The notes: generated by a model not told the origin, from the sequence alone. DNA of 64,000 bases from Pedobacter sp. SYSU D00535 (GCF_017355855.1 NZ_JAFEWD010000010.1:1-64000); one strand, 5' to 3'. Counted from the stretch's first letter, positions 16,901 to 25,507 are shown. Translations and numbers: made by a program.

Positions 16901-17452
16901 CTGCTGGACCTGCGCAAGGTTCAAAGTGGCATGGCAGAGTTAAAGCTGAGCCGGCTTGAACTGATTGCTTTCCTGAGAAAGGAAGCCGGTTATTTTGTTG
17001 AGGCCGCCGGTCAGCGAAATATTTCGATCAAAATTCTCTCTGAGATGACGGAAGCATTTGTATCTGTCGATACAGAGAAGATGGACATCGTTATTTACAA
17101 CATTCTGTCCAATGCATTAAAATTTTCACCAGATAATAGTACGGTGACCATCATCGTCGAAAAAAGCCAGGGGGAGCAAAAAGTAAGGATTAAAATCCAG
17201 GATGAAGGTCCGGGGGTACCAGAAGCAGAGCTGGGCAACATCTTCAGGCTTTACTACGAAGGCAAACAGCAGGGGGAAAGGCCTTTGAAGGGAACCGGCA
17301 TCGGCCTGGCGCTTGCTAAAGAGCTGATTGAGCTTCATGGAGCGGAAATACGAGCCCAAAATATTCGTCCCCGGGGCTTTGTTGTCGAGGTGGTGTTGCC
17401 GCTCCTAGTAGCAACGGAGCATCCGTTGCCGGCCCCGGTCTTGTCAGAATAA
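13931..17452 (+). CDS. HTCS-type sensor kinase lacking receiver and output domains
   Basis: This 1173-residue protein has a signal peptide (1-23) followed by about 13-14 Reg_prop propeller blades (e.g. FMWFGTFIGLCRFDG, RLWMGTRTGRLYVM, NIWIGTTGGLLVF), enough for two seven-bladed propellers. A Y_Y_Y domain (about 790-860) is followed by one membrane helix (about 893-915). HisKA has H944 in SHEIRTPLSLV, and HATPase_c has IQDEGPGVP and GTGIGLALAKEL. Such sensors bind oligosaccharides in the periplasm. The protein stops just after the ATPase domain, while classical HTCS proteins continue with a receiver and AraC domain; those are encoded by the divergent gene at 12464-13666. Confidence 0.9.
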   Translation: MMRSLIVSSLLFFSLLLSSYAGAQVRCVMKQYSLREGLSDGRVLCSLRDREGFMWFGTFIGLCRFDGYNFKTYKSYPGDNSSLKNNRINDILEDKDGFLWLLADDEKVYRFDKQKETFHALTELVSAPDLRSVQVKEIKSADKRNLWLRTNQGLYLITTSAAEKMKVSHYSDTTRSVSTLPPKKIRFFNLPDPNTVYVGTDKGLLILKKRNGVFVPVDIGEDLSKLHYTSVSVGPNYACFGTFQGYVVVINRKTGRLTKHKLSDHIIHAVRMSANPGRLYCTTAGKEIISLEFNRDKPVKRVKIENQSLFSLFEDSRGLLWVEPQRSGILKYDPASNVSRFYFYPSPDYIIKENNNYDYQVLEDKQGNVWINQKGSRFGCYNRSTGEIDFTYDDFQSLNSFHPEVKILMYDQQNVLWLTSSLGGVQKCVISRSPFRQSFIPGDKITKEENNIRGMFSDRAGRLWMGTRTGRLYVMQNEKVLDGLLEGDIPQRVYCILEDKRGNVWLGTKGFGLFKAEPLDQGRTRYRVRRFAVDPPNSSSISSNVIYSLLEDRAGRIWAGSFEKGLIMVNETAGKTSFKTIDNYFFNYPREAHSRVRSLAEDQQGNIWIGTTGGLLVFNPQPANSGGGSFRVYRKEPNNIKSLGDDDVQFIYRNRQGIMWVLTSSGGLNQAMGDALKKLEFVNYSTRNGLANDCLLSCVEDDAGNLWLGAQNSVSRFSPKTKQIRNFDTFDGLSVSGISEASCVKAKDGSILFGTVRGYFSFKPQEVNSEKVSGTIVLTDLQINNEFFLAGAGMNVGKNVNYLDTLILDHHQNNISLFYTLLDYRVEDKIQYSFRLFGYDSKWQNNRGARRVTYTNLEPGTYTFEVQGGDGGTYKNGPLKRLTIVIKPPYWKTSWAYLLYAAVALGILLIVKHIATTMLRLRRDIAVEKQMAELKINFFTQASHEIRTPLSLVINPLEEVIRNEDLSDKGREYLHLVLRNAGRMLRFFNQLLDLRKVQSGMAELKLSRLELIAFLRKEAGYFVEAAGQRNISIKILSEMTEAFVSVDTEKMDIVIYNILSNALKFSPDNSTVTIIVEKSQGEQKVRIKIQDEGPGVPEAELGNIFRLYYEGKQQGERPLKGTGIGLALAKELIELHGAEIRAQNIRPRGFVVEVVLPLLVATEHPLPAPVLSE

Positions 17453-17657
17453 GAATTCTTTTCGGGTTTTCCTGCTTCTCCAATCCTTGCTCCTTAAAAT
17501 GTCATTTTGGACAAGAGAAATGCTGAAATGAATAAGACGGGAGCAGGCTGCGTTTTTAGTTTTGTTTATCGGAAATACCTAAAGGGGAGGCGCTTTTGCC
17601 GCCGACCCATCCGCAGCATATTAGTAATAGGAAGTTTTACACAGAAACGAATAACCA

Positions 17658-17909
17658 ATGAACGCAGTCAGACTCGATTCCAATTCTGAGATTCCTCTGT
17701 ACGAACAATTGGCGGAGCAGATTAGATCAGCCATTAAAAAAGACAAATACGGCGATCTTTCACCCCTACCATCACCCAAACATTTAAGCCGAACGCTGAT
17801 GGTTTCAAAAGTGACCGCCTACAGAGCCTATTGGCATCTGGCGAAACTAGGTTGTGTAGAGTGGATTAAAGGAAAAGGTTTTTTTGTGACGATGAAAAAG
17901 GGCTGCTAA
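17658..17909 (+). CDS. Minimal GntR-type winged-helix protein
   Basis: This 83-residue protein consists almost entirely of a GntR DNA-binding domain: PLYEQLAEQIRSAIKK (helix 1), LPSPKHLSRTLMVSKVTAYR (helix-turn-helix) and VEWIKGKGFFV (the wing). There is no effector-binding domain, and the frame closes straight after the wing. It could be a genuine mini-regulator, a partner that heterodimerises, or the remnant of a MocR/YtrA-type gene. Two palindromes at 18054 and 18141 downstream are candidate operators. Confidence 0.7.
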   Translation: MNAVRLDSNSEIPLYEQLAEQIRSAIKKDKYGDLSPLPSPKHLSRTLMVSKVTAYRAYWHLAKLGCVEWIKGKGFFVTMKKGC

Positions 17910-18211
17910 GGCGCGCAGCAGGGAAGTTTACCCATCTGCAGTAGCGCGGAGTTGAGCGTCAAATAAAGCTAACCATACGACCCACAACTTTTATAGAAAT
18001 CATTTTTCTACCAGGTTCAAATATCCCCGGATTTAGCGTCGTGAAGAAGGAAAAGGTGATTCTTCACCTGAACAGAGGAGAAAGCAGGTGGGGTTAGATG
18101 CCTCATCAGTGATCCACAAATAATCAAATGAGCTGATTATAGAGGTAATTAATACCTCTGATCAAGAGGTTAGCGGATCATAGTTGAAAGACTCACGGGA
18201 AGTGTAGCAAT
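17910..18211. promoter_or_regulatory. Gene-free stretch with two palindromes
   Basis: No credible coding frame is seen in these 300 bases. Two short palindromes stand out: AGGTGA-N4-TCACCT at 18054-18069 and AGAGGTA-N5-TACCTCT at 18141-18159. Both share an AGGT core and could be recognised by a winged-helix dimer such as the adjacent GntR-type protein. A small RNA is another option; no clear promoter was found for one. Confidence 0.35.
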
Positions 18212-18243
18212 AAAAAAGCCTGCGAATTTTTCGCAGGCTTTTC
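18212..18243 (-). terminator. Bidirectional hairpin terminator
   Basis: A perfect stem AAAAGCCTGCGA / TCGCAGGCTTTT with a 5-base loop is flanked by A and T runs on both sides. It lies 21 bases after the stop of the minus-strand gene ending at 18265. Confidence 0.85.
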
Positions 18244-18264
18244 AATTGAAATGGGAAGATATTA

Positions 18265-18927
18265 TTATCTCCTGTTCATCATCGCCATCAACTGAGCGAA
18301 GGTGATTTCTTCATATTCTTTAGTTGCTGAAAAAGAACCTTTAGGAACCGAACCCGATTTGACTTCCTTCACGGTAGCTTTCAATCCTACTCCATTCTGA
18401 AAACTGTTGAATTGTAGGGGGAAACCGTAAGACGCATCAAAGAACTGTGTAAGAGAATTTTGGGTAATGTCTACATCTTTGGTGAACCAGGCATCAAAGG
18501 TGGTATTGCTTTTCTTTTCTGTAACGGTATGTTTCTTTGCATTATAGCCGGCAATAGTCTTCGTTTCAGTACCAGGCGTTACAGTAAGCTCAGGCCAATG
18601 TTCCTTCATCTGCTCCTGATCATCTGGTGTAAATAATACCGAATACTTTTTGCCCATCATCGGGATATCTAATAAAAGGCGTTGATACTCTGTTTTAGGG
18701 TTCATCACACTTCTAGCCGTCGACATAGGCGACTTAGTTTCTGATGCTGAAGAGTCTCCCTTGAAGTAAACGGTAATTTCAGGAGGGAACATCGCCTTCA
18801 TTTGCTGCATTTGCGGTGGTAGCTGCCATTCTACCTGGTAAGTGATGGTGCCTTCGCTGACTTTTTTCTGCGCGAAAGTGGTAGTAACTAATAATAAGGC
18901 TATTACGCTTAAAAGAATTTTTTTCAT
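18265..18927 (-). CDS. Secreted DUF4412/GLPGLI-like protein
   Basis: This 220-residue protein has a signal peptide (MKKILLSVIALLLVTTTFAQ). The mature start VSEGTITYQVEW and the later KTIAGYNAKKHTV strand are typical of Bacteroidota periplasmic proteins of the DUF4412/GLPGLI kind, which are lipoprotein-carrier-like β-folds of unknown role. The C-terminal YEEITFAQLMAMM helix is short. It is divergent from the barrel gene at 19032, with overlapping control regions. A palindrome ATAGATT-TAT-AATCTAT lies 28 bases upstream at 18956-18972. Confidence 0.65.
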   Translation of the reverse strand: MKKILLSVIALLLVTTTFAQKKVSEGTITYQVEWQLPPQMQQMKAMFPPEITVYFKGDSSASETKSPMSTARSVMNPKTEYQRLLLDIPMMGKKYSVLFTPDDQEQMKEHWPELTVTPGTETKTIAGYNAKKHTVTEKKSNTTFDAWFTKDVDITQNSLTQFFDASYGFPLQFNSFQNGVGLKATVKEVKSGSVPKGSFSATKEYEEITFAQLMAMMNRR

Positions 18928-18971
18928 CTCGTTTTGATCTTGCTAGACTTCTTAGATAGATTTATAATCTA

Positions 18972-19002
18972 TTTGTAACGCTATATACTTAAAATATTTT
19001 AT
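18972..19002 (+). promoter_or_regulatory. Candidate Bacteroidota promoter for the barrel/ComEC operon
   Basis: TTTG at 18972-18975 and TATTTTAT at 18995-19002 are 19 bases apart, which is the spacing of the Bacteroidota primary sigma factor. The -7 box matches TAnnTTTG at six of eight positions. The ATG follows 29 bases later. Confidence 0.5.
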
Positions 19003-19031
19003 TTTAGATAAAATTTAAACCTACTATCACA

Positions 19032-19832
19032 ATGAAAGGGACCTTCTTCATCGCCCTTTTCCTGTGGGGACCGACCTTATACGCGCAGGAAATAAATGCA
19101 GGACCAAGGCTCACCAGCCTTGGAAATACAGGGGTTGCACTTCACGACGTATGGAGTCTTCATGCGAACCAGGCAGGAATCACTGGCCTTTTAAAACCTA
19201 CAGTAGCGGGCGCCTACAAAAGCAGCTATATCAATTCAGAAGTAAGTACACAGTCGCTAGTGCTGGTGTACCCGGTAAAAAGTAATGTATTTGGGATTGG
19301 GATCCAGAACTACGGCTTTTCAAAATATGCGGAACAGCGCTTTTCGGCGACCTATGCGAAGCAGTTTGGGAAGTCGGTAGCGCTTGCGCTTAATTATAAC
19401 TTTCATCAGCTCAGCGTACCTCAGTACGGCAACACCCGTACTTTCTCTGTGGAGGCCGGTCTGCAGTATCAGGCGGGGAGGAGCCTTCTTCTCGGTGCGC
19501 ATATCTCCAATCCCAACCAGAGTAAATTCGATAGCGAAATAGATGCGCCTATACCTGTAATGCTGCAGTTCGGTGCTTCTTACCAATTCTCAAAGGGACT
19601 TCTTCTCAGCAGTGCAATTTCTCAGGAGCTGAATTCGGTAACAGACTTTAAAGTGGGTCTCGAGTACGCACCAGCCTCCGCATTTGCTTTCAGAGGAGGC
19701 CTGAATGTTAATCCCTTTATGCAGTTCGGCGGCTTTGGCTATAAGCTAAAAGGCTTTTGCTTTGATGCCGCTGTTTCAGTCCATCCCGCCTTGGGATATG
19801 CTCCGCAAATAGCTTTAGGTTATGAGTTCTAG
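19032..19832 (+). CDS. Outer-membrane β-barrel protein (PorQ/PorV-like)
   Basis: This 266-residue protein has a signal peptide ending YAQ. The early LTSLGNTGVALHDVWSLHAN segment resembles PorV/PorQ-type 14-strand barrels (GNAGVA…D…NPA), followed by alternating amphipathic strands ending in an aromatic residue (LGYEF). Its last 11 bases overlap the start of the next gene, showing operon structure with the HhH-barrel and ComEC genes. The function is unknown; a channel or scaffold role in DNA uptake is possible only by context. Confidence 0.65.
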   Translation: MKGTFFIALFLWGPTLYAQEINAGPRLTSLGNTGVALHDVWSLHANQAGITGLLKPTVAGAYKSSYINSEVSTQSLVLVYPVKSNVFGIGIQNYGFSKYAEQRFSATYAKQFGKSVALALNYNFHQLSVPQYGNTRTFSVEAGLQYQAGRSLLLGAHISNPNQSKFDSEIDAPIPVMLQFGASYQFSKGLLLSSAISQELNSVTDFKVGLEYAPASAFAFRGGLNVNPFMQFGGFGYKLKGFCFDAAVSVHPALGYAPQIALGYEF

Positions 19833-21864
19833 GAATATTTTGCTCCTCGGGATCCTAAACCTGTTGTTGGCTTCAGCTGTGCAGGCGCAGTCGGAAGAAG
19901 AATTGCTTGTCGAGCAAATTGTTGAAGCGCTGGCTGAAAACGCAGCGGAAGATGCTGATTATTCTGAGCTGGTGGAACGGCTGCATTTTTATCGCAGACA
20001 TCCTATAAATTTGAATAATACCACCGTGAGTGAATTACAGGAGTTGACGTTTCTGTCTCCACTTCAAATAACCCAACTATTAACTTATCTGAAAGAAAAT
20101 GGAGAGCTGATCGAACTGATGGAGTTACAGGCTGTTGAGGGCTTCGATTCCGAAACCATCGCCCGGCTTCTGCCATTTGTTACGATACAGCCCAGGTTCG
20201 GGCTAAAACATTTAACGCTTAAAAACCTGATCAGCAAGGGGAGGCACGATCTGATTTTTACTTATGGTAAGGTGCTTGAGCGTCAGGCCGGCTTTCGCAT
20301 TCCGGATACAAGTTCCCGATCTCGTTATCTAGGTTCTCCTCATCGTTTGTTAACTCGGTACCGCTATAACCTTGGTAAAGAGCTGAAGCTGTCGCTGAAT
20401 ATGGAAAAAGATGCGGGAGAAGGTCTGTTCTCCTCCAGTCAGCCGCGAGGATTCGACTTCTATTCGGGAAGTCTTTCAATTAAAAAAGCGGGCCGCCTGA
20501 AGGAGATGGTACTCGGCGATTATAGTCTGCAGTTTGGACAGGGCCTGAGTTTGTGGTCGGGATTCGGTTTTGGAAAGGGTGCTGCGGTGACTTCGATTGT
20601 TAAAAACCCTGCCGGACTACGGTCCTACACTTCTACTAACGAGTCGCAATTTATGCGGGGCGCAGCAGCAACGGTAGTAATTAAAAAACTGGAACTTACT
20701 CCCTTTTTTTCACTGCGCTACCTGGATGGAAGTATTTCCTCTGATAGCGCGATAAGCTCAGTAAGTGTCTCCGGACTGCACCGTACTTCGAATGAACTTG
20801 ACATCCGGAGAAGTTTCAGGCAAACTAGCTACGGTCTTGCTTCCCAATTGATGCTATCGGGCTTGCGAATTGGAGCTACCTTTAGTCGGACTGTTCTAGA
20901 CAAGCCGTTTGAGGCTGGAAAGAATGAATACGATAAGTTCAGCTTTGACGGCGACAAGCTGAGTAACCTGGGGCTAAACTACTCCTACAACTTCAGAAAT
21001 ATCTATCTCTTTGGCGAGACTGCCCACAGCATAGGCGAAGGTACCGCAACCGTAAATGGTGCATTGCTCAGTTTGACGTCTAACGTTTCCTTTATAGCGC
21101 TTCATCGGGACTATTCCCGCCGGTATTTTTCGTTCTACAACCAGGCATTGTCAGAAGCAACGGAAGCAGTGAACGAAAGAGGCTTTTACTCTGGTTTAGT
21201 CCTCAACCCCAATCGTCGCTTGGAAATAGCCACCTATGCCGACTTCTACAGATTTCCCTGGCTTCGTTTTCGTGCCGATGCTCCTTCCACGGGTTTTGAG
21301 ATTCTTTCGCAACTCAGTTATGCTCCTTCCAAGCGGCTGAAGGCAGTGCTCCGGTACAAGTTTGAACAAAAAGAAGAAAATGACGACTTGCCCAATTCTC
21401 TAAATTTTCTCGAAAAGGTAGTCAAGGAAAATGCTCGGCTGGAACTCAACTACCGTATTAGCAAGGACCTTCAACTTCGCAACAGGGCGGAAGCAGTAAG
21501 CTACTCGAAGGGGAAGAGTGGCCGGCAACTTGGTTTCCTTGCTTTTCAGGATGTTAATTACCGGTCTATGGAGTCGCGCCTTTCCGGATCTTTTCGTTTT
21601 GCAATTTTCAATACAGATGGGTTCGACACCCGAATTTATTCCTTTGAAAACGATGTGCTATACGGTTTTTCCGCTCCGGCTTATCAGCATAGAGGGACGC
21701 GGTTTTACCTGAATGGCCGGTACCGTATGGTAAAGGGTCTTGATTTTTGGATGAGGTACTCCTTAACCACCTATTCCAATTTGGAAAGCATCGGTTCTGG
21801 CTTGGAGGAAATCGAGGGAAATAAAAAGTCGGATATCAAACTTCAATTGAGATATCAATTCTAA
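19822..21864 (+). CDS. Helix-hairpin-helix domain fused to an outer-membrane β-barrel
   Basis: This 680-residue protein has a signal peptide (1-22). Residues 50-125 contain paired helix-hairpin-helix motifs (HPINLNNTTVSELQELTFLS; ELMELQAVEGFDSETIARLL) of the ComEA type, which bind double-stranded DNA without sequence preference. The rest (about 135-680) is a string of amphipathic β-strands ending LQLRYQF, a typical outer-membrane barrel terminus. It overlaps the genes on both sides, and comEC follows directly. A surface or periplasmic DNA-binding barrel acting before ComEC is the natural reading, but this is inferred. Confidence 0.75.
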   Translation: MSSRNILLLGILNLLLASAVQAQSEEELLVEQIVEALAENAAEDADYSELVERLHFYRRHPINLNNTTVSELQELTFLSPLQITQLLTYLKENGELIELMELQAVEGFDSETIARLLPFVTIQPRFGLKHLTLKNLISKGRHDLIFTYGKVLERQAGFRIPDTSSRSRYLGSPHRLLTRYRYNLGKELKLSLNMEKDAGEGLFSSSQPRGFDFYSGSLSIKKAGRLKEMVLGDYSLQFGQGLSLWSGFGFGKGAAVTSIVKNPAGLRSYTSTNESQFMRGAAATVVIKKLELTPFFSLRYLDGSISSDSAISSVSVSGLHRTSNELDIRRSFRQTSYGLASQLMLSGLRIGATFSRTVLDKPFEAGKNEYDKFSFDGDKLSNLGLNYSYNFRNIYLFGETAHSIGEGTATVNGALLSLTSNVSFIALHRDYSRRYFSFYNQALSEATEAVNERGFYSGLVLNPNRRLEIATYADFYRFPWLRFRADAPSTGFEILSQLSYAPSKRLKAVLRYKFEQKEENDDLPNSLNFLEKVVKENARLELNYRISKDLQLRNRAEAVSYSKGKSGRQLGFLAFQDVNYRSMESRLSGSFRFAIFNTDGFDTRIYSFENDVLYGFSAPAYQHRGTRFYLNGRYRMVKGLDFWMRYSLTTYSNLESIGSGLEEIEGNKKSDIKLQLRYQF

Positions 21865-23990
21865 TGAATGTGCTATTCAAAGGGGAAATTGTTTTTGTTA
21901 GAGTGCTGATCGCGGTGCTTACAGGTGTTATCCTTGGCATCAACTGCCCTTTTCAGGAACAAGCTTTTCCGATGCTTGCGGCGATGCTGGCAGGATTGCT
22001 TCTGCTCTTTGGTTTTCTACTGGCGGCTTATAAGAAGTACCGGTTGTATCTGAGGAAATGGCTCCCGTCCCTGGTTGCGAACGTCCTGATCATCGCTTGT
22101 TTCTACATCATTACCAGTCAAAATCACCGTTATAATCTTTCCGAAATAGCAAAGGATGGGAAGATAGAGGGCCTGGTTGGTACAGTGATCTCCGAACCCA
22201 AAAAGGCAAACGACATTCTTCGGTTTCAATTGAAAGTGGAACAAGCCTTAGCCGAAGATAAGTTCATGCCCGCCTCAGGAACCATTCTTGTAGCCCTGAA
22301 GTTAGACTCCTTGGAGCTTTCCCGCTTGAGCTATGGTGATCAACTTTTGCTTCCACACAAATTGGTGCCCGTTGATCCTCCTTTCAATCCACAGGAATTT
22401 AACTATAAAAAGTATCTCGCTAACCAGGGAATTTACTTTCAAATGTTTTGCAGCTCGGAGGAGCTACAATTACTGGCAAGCCATCAGGCTAATCGGGTAG
22501 TAGAGTTGGCTCAAAGTCTGCGACGGGAAGCAGTTAGCTTTTTCGAAGTTCATTTAAAAGACCGGGAAGCCACAGCTCTTGCTTCTACTCTTATTTTAGG
22601 TTACCGAGCCGATCTGAGTCCGGAGATTGTGAATGCTTATTCGAAGACGGGCACCATGCACGTGCTATCCGTTTCAGGAATGCATGTCGCGCTGGTACTT
22701 TGGATACTTGCTAAGCTGTTATGGTTCCTGAATGGTAGCCGGAAATCAAGAATGGTACAGGCTGTAGTCATCGTGCTGCTTATCTCTTTTTACGCCCTGA
22801 TAACTGGTTTTTCACCCTCTGTCTGCCGGGCCGCTCTTATGATCAGCATATTAACGATTGGGAAGGCCTTAAACCGGCGGAGCAATCCCTATAATTTGTT
22901 AGCAGCCTCTGCAGTATTGTTACTCGTTTATAATCCTTATTTTCTGCTGGATGTAGGATTTCAACTTTCCTATCTGGCAGTTGCAGGCTTGGTGTTTTTT
23001 TACCCGCCCATCTATCATTTCATCTACATCAAAAATTGGGTGATGGATAAGATTTGGGCCTGCATCGCTGTTTCGGTAGCTGCCCAGCTATCTACCTTTC
23101 CACTTGGCTTATTTTACTTTCATCAGTTTCCGGTATATTTTCTATTAAGTAACTTACTGATCGTTCTACCGGTTTCGATCATCATGTTCTCCGGCCTGGC
23201 GTTCCTTTGTGTTAAAGCCCTCGGTATTGCCACCGGTGTTTCTCTTCCACTACTGCTTGATCTGCTCTCTTTATTTTTACGAGAGACCATTCATCTTACC
23301 AATAACATTCTTTATGCGATTGAAAAACTGCCTTTCGCCAGCCTGATTTATTACAACCAGTTTCATTCGTTCTTCGCACTGCTTTTTCTGCTGATCCTTA
23401 CAGCCAGTCTTTTTATGATCAAGTATGAAAAAAAGTGGCTCTACGCTTCCTTCGTATCTCTATTTCTGTTGGTTGCCCTGCACTCATCCGACAGAATGTT
23501 GAAGCGGCGTCAGCATCAGATCGTGTTTTACAGTTTGAGAAAAAACAGTGCCTTTGCTGTTTTCGATGGGAACAAAGCTTATTGTTATTCCGACCTAAGT
23601 TTCGAGAATAAAACTTTTACATTTTCAGTGAAGCCGTCCATAGATGCTCAAGGGGGAGAACTGATGAGGATGGTAGAGGAAAAAACGCCTTTCCTTTTTC
23701 AGGGGAATGTGTTACAGTACCGGCACTTTAGGCTGCTGATATGGGATAAACAGGCAGCTGCGTTCAGCTATTCGTCTCGGCTAAAGGTGAACGCGGTTCT
23801 GTTAACCGGTAATCCTTATTTAAAGTTGTCGACCTTGTTGAGATCAGTTAAAACTGATCTCCTGTTGATTGACGCTACTAATAAGGACTACCGTATTAGG
23901 CAATGGGTTGAAGAGGCAAGAGAGCTGGGACTGAAAAGTTATGTTCTCAAACGACGGCCCTCTTACCTCGTAGATCTTGCTGTTAGATAA
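21864..23990 (+). CDS. comEC: ComEC/Rec2 DNA-uptake channel
   Basis: This 708-residue polytopic protein has N-terminal helices, then a DUF4131-like OB domain (about 95-205: VVISEPKKA-type, VALKLDSLELSRLSYGDQLL), and the Competence domain (about 240-510) with the diagnostic HVLSVSGMHVALV and GFSPSVCRAALMI. The last 180 residues sit where the metallo-β-lactamase domain would be but contain no HxHxDH motif, as is usual in this phylum. The start codon overlaps the stop of the HhH-barrel gene (TAATG). It imports single-stranded DNA across the inner membrane. It overlaps the convergent pectate lyase gene by eight bases. Confidence 0.9.
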   Translation: MNVLFKGEIVFVRVLIAVLTGVILGINCPFQEQAFPMLAAMLAGLLLLFGFLLAAYKKYRLYLRKWLPSLVANVLIIACFYIITSQNHRYNLSEIAKDGKIEGLVGTVISEPKKANDILRFQLKVEQALAEDKFMPASGTILVALKLDSLELSRLSYGDQLLLPHKLVPVDPPFNPQEFNYKKYLANQGIYFQMFCSSEELQLLASHQANRVVELAQSLRREAVSFFEVHLKDREATALASTLILGYRADLSPEIVNAYSKTGTMHVLSVSGMHVALVLWILAKLLWFLNGSRKSRMVQAVVIVLLISFYALITGFSPSVCRAALMISILTIGKALNRRSNPYNLLAASAVLLLVYNPYFLLDVGFQLSYLAVAGLVFFYPPIYHFIYIKNWVMDKIWACIAVSVAAQLSTFPLGLFYFHQFPVYFLLSNLLIVLPVSIIMFSGLAFLCVKALGIATGVSLPLLLDLLSLFLRETIHLTNNILYAIEKLPFASLIYYNQFHSFFALLFLLILTASLFMIKYEKKWLYASFVSLFLLVALHSSDRMLKRRQHQIVFYSLRKNSAFAVFDGNKAYCYSDLSFENKTFTFSVKPSIDAQGGELMRMVEEKTPFLFQGNVLQYRHFRLLIWDKQAAAFSYSSRLKVNAVLLTGNPYLKLSTLLRSVKTDLLLIDATNKDYRIRQWVEEARELGLKSYVLKRRPSYLVDLAVR

Positions 23991-25389
23991 TGCTGTTTAT
24001 GTATTTTTCAAGCATCGTATAACCGTCGGCCGCAACCTTATTTCGATCTTCAGGATTCCTGGGATCAAGTCTATTGGTCTTCTCCCATGAATCCGGCATA
24101 CCGTCGCGGTCTGAATCAACAGGAGCTTTAGCAGATTTCAAAACAGGCCAGCCGCCAACAGCTTTCTGGCTGTCGATCATTCCTGTATTTTCTCCGTATT
24201 TACCGTCTCCCGTCACCTTGACTTTTCCGGCTGCCTCTGCAACAACTCGTTGATCTACCACATCTCTCTTTGGTAAGATGGCGCCTGCTTTTGCTAGTAC
24301 TGATTTGTAAGCTTCTTGTGCTGATTCAGTCTTGGGGCGATCTACCTCAAATTCCCGGTCTGATTTGATGTTTTCTGCAGATCCTACCTTGGATACATCA
24401 ACACCCAACCAGTTATCCTCATTCATGCCGCCTTTTTGACCTTCCATGTAGTTTCCGGCAAAATACCATTTGGCATAACCCTTAGCAGCTCCTTTTCTGG
24501 ACTCATAAGAGGGAGCGGCGAAGTACAAACTTTTACTGGTAGCGGGTCCGGGCTTATAGTAATTATTCACCCAGTTTACATTGCATTTAGCAGCAGGAGA
24601 ATTCACTTCCAGTTCGCCGCCATATACAGCACCGGGTTTTCCCCAGTTGAAAATCACATTGTTGCGATAGTCTACCAATGCGACGGTGTCATGTGATCTT
24701 GCCCCGTTGACACGTGGTGAGCGGCTCGCATTACTTGCAATCAGGTTATGATGGTAGGTGGCGTATTGTCCGCCCCACTGCGCCGCATAGCTTCTGGCTC
24801 CTTTTGAATCGAAAGAGCTGTATAAGCTCTCACTCAAAATGCACCACTGCACCGTGATATACTTATTGTCGTAAGCGGTATGACTTTCTTCGTTTGACCA
24901 GCTCAGCGAGCAATGGTCAATGATGACGTTTTTCGAATTTTCATTCCCTAAGCTCGACAGATCACTTAAGCCGGCCTCGTCTCCCGGGCGGAAGCGAATG
25001 TATCGGATGATGAGGTTGTTTCCAGAGAATTTAAGCGTGCCGTTCCGAATGCAAATACCCTCGCCGGGTGCAGTTTGGCCAGCGATCGTCATATTGGATC
25101 GGCCCACTTTTACCATCCCCTGCGCCAGGTCAATGGTGCCTGATACTCTGAAAATAATAGTGATAGGCTCAGTACCTGGTGTTTTCAAAGCAGCTCTTAA
25201 GCTACCTTCCGATTCATCGCCTTTAAGATTGGTAACTTCTACTACTTTCCCACCGCGACCGCCGGTAGTAAACCGACCATAACCTTCGGCCCCTGGAAAG
25301 GCCAGTTGCTGGGCCTTCAGCTGTGTTGCACTTAAAGCAAGGTAAAGCACCGCAAATAACAGTGTGTGTAACTTAGATTTAATTGGCAT
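23983..25389 (-). CDS. Secreted pectate lyase (PL1 family), second copy
   Basis: I place the start at ATG 25389 (468 residues); a TTG at 25395 is less likely. A signal peptide ends at LKAQ. FPGAEGYGRFTTGGRGG, MTIAGQTAPGEGICIRN and IDHCSLSWSNEES mirror the gene at 9529, so the two are paralogues. The C-terminus has DSDRDGMPDSWE and the MLEKYINSI ending. The substrate is Ca-bound polygalacturonate. It is divergent from the GH28 polygalacturonase, so both could be controlled from the 25390-25561 region. Confidence 0.88.
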   Translation of the reverse strand: MPIKSKLHTLLFAVLYLALSATQLKAQQLAFPGAEGYGRFTTGGRGGKVVEVTNLKGDESEGSLRAALKTPGTEPITIIFRVSGTIDLAQGMVKVGRSNMTIAGQTAPGEGICIRNGTLKFSGNNLIIRYIRFRPGDEAGLSDLSSLGNENSKNVIIDHCSLSWSNEESHTAYDNKYITVQWCILSESLYSSFDSKGARSYAAQWGGQYATYHHNLIASNASRSPRVNGARSHDTVALVDYRNNVIFNWGKPGAVYGGELEVNSPAAKCNVNWVNNYYKPGPATSKSLYFAAPSYESRKGAAKGYAKWYFAGNYMEGQKGGMNEDNWLGVDVSKVGSAENIKSDREFEVDRPKTESAQEAYKSVLAKAGAILPKRDVVDQRVVAEAAGKVKVTGDGKYGENTGMIDSQKAVGGWPVLKSAKAPVDSDRDGMPDSWEKTNRLDPRNPEDRNKVAADGYTMLEKYINSII

Positions 25390-25507
25390 GCTCAAAAGTA
25401 CCGATCTCCGCGATTGTAATTCTGTATCTTTTTTTCATGATTTTGTACGATTTTGCTATGCAAAGACCCTCTTTTTTTTCCTCCAAAAACTGTTAAAACA
25501 ATATCCT

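Noticed and set aside
17507-17689. 60-residue frame before the GntR-type gene
   Set aside because: Basic, no motif, and overlaps the better-supported start at 17658.
21864-23990. ComEC considered truncated because it lacks the metallo-β-lactamase HxHxDH
   Set aside because: The C-terminal domain is present but degenerate at full length, as is usual in Bacteroidota ComEC.
25393-25400. TACTTTTG on the minus strand as promoter of the second pectate lyase
   Set aside because: It lies at the start codon, so transcription would begin inside the gene.
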